Positions 62,097 through 64,000 of a stretch of DNA of 64,000 nucleotides are shown piece by piece. Location: assembly GCA_044229235.1 (NCBI GenBank), contig JBGATH010000018.1:1-64000 (forward strand), in the 5' to 3' direction. Made by a program: the position numbers and the translations under genes. This DNA is from UKL13-2 sp044229235. Lineage in GTDB: Bacteria > Pseudomonadota > Gammaproteobacteria > Burkholderiales > Usitatibacteraceae. Numbering within the stretch: the first letter of the stretch is position 1; each line of letters begins with the position of its first letter. Below the pieces are notes generated by a model. The model did no database searches. It worked only from the letters and a program-made list of their open reading frames with translations, and was not told where the DNA came from.

Positions 62097-62999
62097 CTAA
62101 GCGCGCGGGTGGTGCCTTGCGTGCAACTGCTTCAGACGCTCCCGGGCCACATGGGTATAGATCTGCGTGGTGGTAATGTCTGCGTGGCCCAGCAGCAGTT
62201 GCACAACGCGCAGGTCGGCACCGTGATTGATGAGATGGGTGGCAAAGGCGTGCCGCAGGGTGTGGGGCGACAGCGATGAGCGGATGCCCGCCTTTATGGC
62301 GTAACGCTTGATCATTACCCAGAACATCTGCCGCGACATCGCGCTGCCACGGCCGGTCACGAACAGGTCGTCCGATTTGCGTGCCCCCAGCAGTTCGGTG
62401 CGCGGTCCATTGAGATAGCCTTGCACCGCGTCGATCGCCGATTCGCCCAATGGCACCAAGCGCTCCTTGGATCCTTTGCCCATGACGCGCACCACGCCCA
62501 TGTCGAGGCTCAACTGCGCAACCTTGAGCGTGACCAACTCGGTCACGCGCAGGCCCGACGCATACAGAGTTTCCAGCATGGCGCGGTCGCGCAGGCCGAG
62601 GGGAGTCGTGCGATCGGGCGCATTCAGCAACGCATCGACGTCGGCCTCGGACAGCGACTTCGGCAGGCCGCGCGTGAGCTTGGGCGATTCGAGGTTGCGG
62701 CTCGGGTCTTCGCTGACCAAGCGCTCGCGCAACAGGAACTGGTAGAAACGCTTCAGCGCCGAGGTCAGGCGCGCCGTCGAGCGTGGACTGGCATGCTTGA
62801 CCTCGACGCGATGCGCGAGAAACGCCTGCAAATCCGCGCTGCCGGCAATGTCCAGCGGGCTGCGCTTGGTCAGCCTCAACCAGGTGTCCAGCTGGGCGAT
62901 GTCGCGCCGGTAGCTGTCGATGCTGTTCTTTGCGAGCCCGTCGGAGAGCCACAGGCTGTCGGCGAATTGGTCGATCAACGGATCGGCGACTGCGGGCAT
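62097..62999 (-). CDS. xerD: Tyrosine recombinase XerD
   Basis: The 300-residue recombinase has an N-terminal SAM-like domain and a catalytic domain with Arg151, Lys175, His246-x2-Arg249, His272 and Tyr281. It resolves chromosome dimers at dif with XerC. The start MPAVADPLIDQF is at 62999. It lies 3 bp after the Ogt gene on the minus strand. Confidence 0.95.
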   Translation of the reverse strand: MPAVADPLIDQFADSLWLSDGLAKNSIDSYRRDIAQLDTWLRLTKRSPLDIAGSADLQAFLAHRVEVKHASPRSTARLTSALKRFYQFLLRERLVSEDPSRNLESPKLTRGLPKSLSEADVDALLNAPDRTTPLGLRDRAMLETLYASGLRVTELVTLKVAQLSLDMGVVRVMGKGSKERLVPLGESAIDAVQGYLNGPRTELLGARKSDDLFVTGRGSAMSRQMFWVMIKRYAIKAGIRSSLSPHTLRHAFATHLINHGADLRVVQLLLGHADITTTQIYTHVARERLKQLHARHHPRA

Positions 63000-63002
63000 C
63001 GT

Positions 63003-63497
63003 CTACAGCAGCAAAGCACCTTCGTGCTTCAGCAGCCATTGCTTGATGAAAAGGGGGTTCTCGAGCTTGCCGCCCATGAATCCGCCGAGTCCGCCATTGG
63101 CAGCGACGATACGGTGGCAAGGCACGATTACCGGGATGGGGTTCTGCCCACAGGCGGTGCCCACGGCGCGCGCGGATGAGTCCACGCGGTCGGCCAGTTC
63201 ACCGTAGGTCATGGTGCTGCCGGCAGGGATGCGGCGCATGGTCTGCCAAACATCGACCTGGTGCTTGGTGCCGGAAAGCTTGAGCGGCAGATCGAATTCG
63301 AATTGCGGATTGTCCAGATAGGCCATCAGTTGCACACAGACCAGGTGCGCGATCGAGTTGGGTCGCGGTGCCTTGGCGGGCACGGAGGGGGGGAGAAAAT
63401 GCACAGCTACCAGGTGCTTGTCATCGGTGACGATGCCAAGCGTGGCGAACGGCGTTCTGACGCAGGCATCGAAGACGTGACGATCACTGCTGCTCAC
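63003..63497 (-). CDS. ogt: Methylated-DNA-protein-cysteine methyltransferase
   Basis: The 164-residue protein has the suicide motif IVPCHRI with Cys127 and MTYGELADRV. It removes methyl from O6-methylguanine. The GTG at 63497 overlaps the upstream stop by 4 bp. The frame extends far upstream, but only inside the DapA-family gene. Confidence 0.94.
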   Translation of the reverse strand: MSSSDRHVFDACVRTPFATLGIVTDDKHLVAVHFLPPSVPAKAPRPNSIAHLVCVQLMAYLDNPQFEFDLPLKLSGTKHQVDVWQTMRRIPAGSTMTYGELADRVDSSARAVGTACGQNPIPVIVPCHRIVAANGGLGGFMGGKLENPLFIKQWLLKHEGALLL

Positions 63498-64000
63498 AGT
63501 TGCAGGGCTTGCCGGATATCGGCGCCGGGCAGTGCGCGCGCAATGAGTGCGCTGATTTCGCCCGCTGTGGCCGGGGTAATGGTGGCGCCGGGATGGCGCA
63601 CGCGGTTGCTGGCGATCAGGCCGCGCTGACGCAGGATTTCCTTGCGATTGGCGAGTCCGGGTTGCTGCTCGAAGACAATGAGTGCAGCGAAACGCTGCCA
63701 AATTGCATGTACCCGATCCCAATCCTGATCACGGGCAGCCTGTACCAGCGCGACCAGCACTTCGGGAAAGGCGAAGCCGGTGTTGAAGCCATCCGAACCG
63801 GCTGCAAGGTCGAACGGGGCATATAGCGCGCCGAGTCCGCTCAGAAGAGGCAATGGCCGGGGCAGCGCGGCTTTGAGCGCGCGAATCTTTGGTGCCGTCG
63901 GCACGGCTTCGGCCTTGATGCAGGCGATGGCCGCGACTTCCTTCACGATGCGCGCAATCAACGGCACCGGCATATGCACTTCGGTCGAGGCCGGGTGGTC
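63494..64000 (-). CDS. Dihydrodipicolinate synthase family protein (5' end outside window)
   Basis: The frame is open to the window edge, so the N-terminus is missing. The visible 168 residues include IACIKAEAVPTAPKI, with the Schiff-base lysine of the DapA/N-acetylneuraminate lyase family, and GFNTGFAFPEVLVALVQAA. The substrate is uncertain; a KDG-aldolase or similar is as likely as DapA itself. Confidence 0.85.
   Translation of the reverse strand, partial: DHPASTEVHMPVPLIARIVKEVAAIACIKAEAVPTAPKIRALKAALPRPLPLLSGLGALYAPFDLAAGSDGFNTGFAFPEVLVALVQAARDQDWDRVHAIWQRFAALIVFEQQPGLANRKEILRQRGLIASNRVRHPGATITPATAGEISALIARALPGADIRQALQL

Noticed and set aside
61879..63120. Open frame of 413 codons on the minus strand overlapping xerD in another frame
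   Set aside because: It runs through xerD and two other genes out of frame and has no domain; xerD has all catalytic residues.

Overview
The window (64 kb, GC-rich) reads as chromosomal DNA of a betaproteobacterium. Supporting evidence is the rpsU-yqeY-dnaG-rpoD macromolecular synthesis operon with a CAU tRNA behind it, the xseB-ispA-dxs block beside a Rieske protein, the rhodanese-grxC-secB-SH3-gpsA run opposite gpmA-envC-ctpA-moeB, and an AspRS with residues typical of non-discriminating enzymes. I cannot name the genus from sequence alone. There is no rRNA, CRISPR array, prophage or insertion sequence.

Layout. 1-8 kb: quinone oxidoreductase and ROK kinase (minus), PPK2 polyphosphate kinase (plus), FmdB/DUF502/AspRS, a membrane-anchored unknown. 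7.4-17 kb: isoaspartyl peptidase, GNAT, EamA transporter, NudB, an EEP nuclease with cardiolipin synthase B, patatin, OYE, a nu-class GST, MOSC and a YcaQ-type glycosylase. 17-28 kb: small secreted protein, dxs-ispA-xseB, Rieske oxygenase, second EamA transporter, mercaptopyruvate sulfurtransferase and two tail-to-tail S9 peptidases. 28.5-40 kb: a minus-strand operon of a 2585-residue highly reducing type I PKS, an alpha-oxoamine synthase-like PLP enzyme, a formyltransferase-fold protein and a KpsS-like capsule protein. 40.5-48 kb: tRNA, rpoD, dnaG, yqeY, rpsU, divergent tsaD, DUF4124 and MoeB. 48-57.5 kb: CtpA, EnvC, GpmA, then rhodanese, GrxC, SecB, SH3, GpsA, ArgB, YbaK, DUF2905, FolB and PlsY. 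57.5-64 kb: SDR with a glycosyltransferase, aldo/keto reductase, VOC protein, methionine-type aminotransferase, XerD, Ogt and a partial DapA-family gene.

Two things stand out. First, five copies of a 66-bp imperfect palindrome (5877, 12337, 28374, 55682, 62027), each exactly 66 bp and each just after the 3' end of a gene, form a dispersed terminator-like repeat family. Second, the PKS/oxoamine synthase/formyltransferase/KpsS operon resembles the lipid-anchor genes of Burkholderia (wcb) and rhizobial (rkp) capsules but carries a formyltransferase. This suggests, as inference only, a polyketide-derived amino-lipid that is N-formylated and glycosylated. Housekeeping regions are otherwise conventional.
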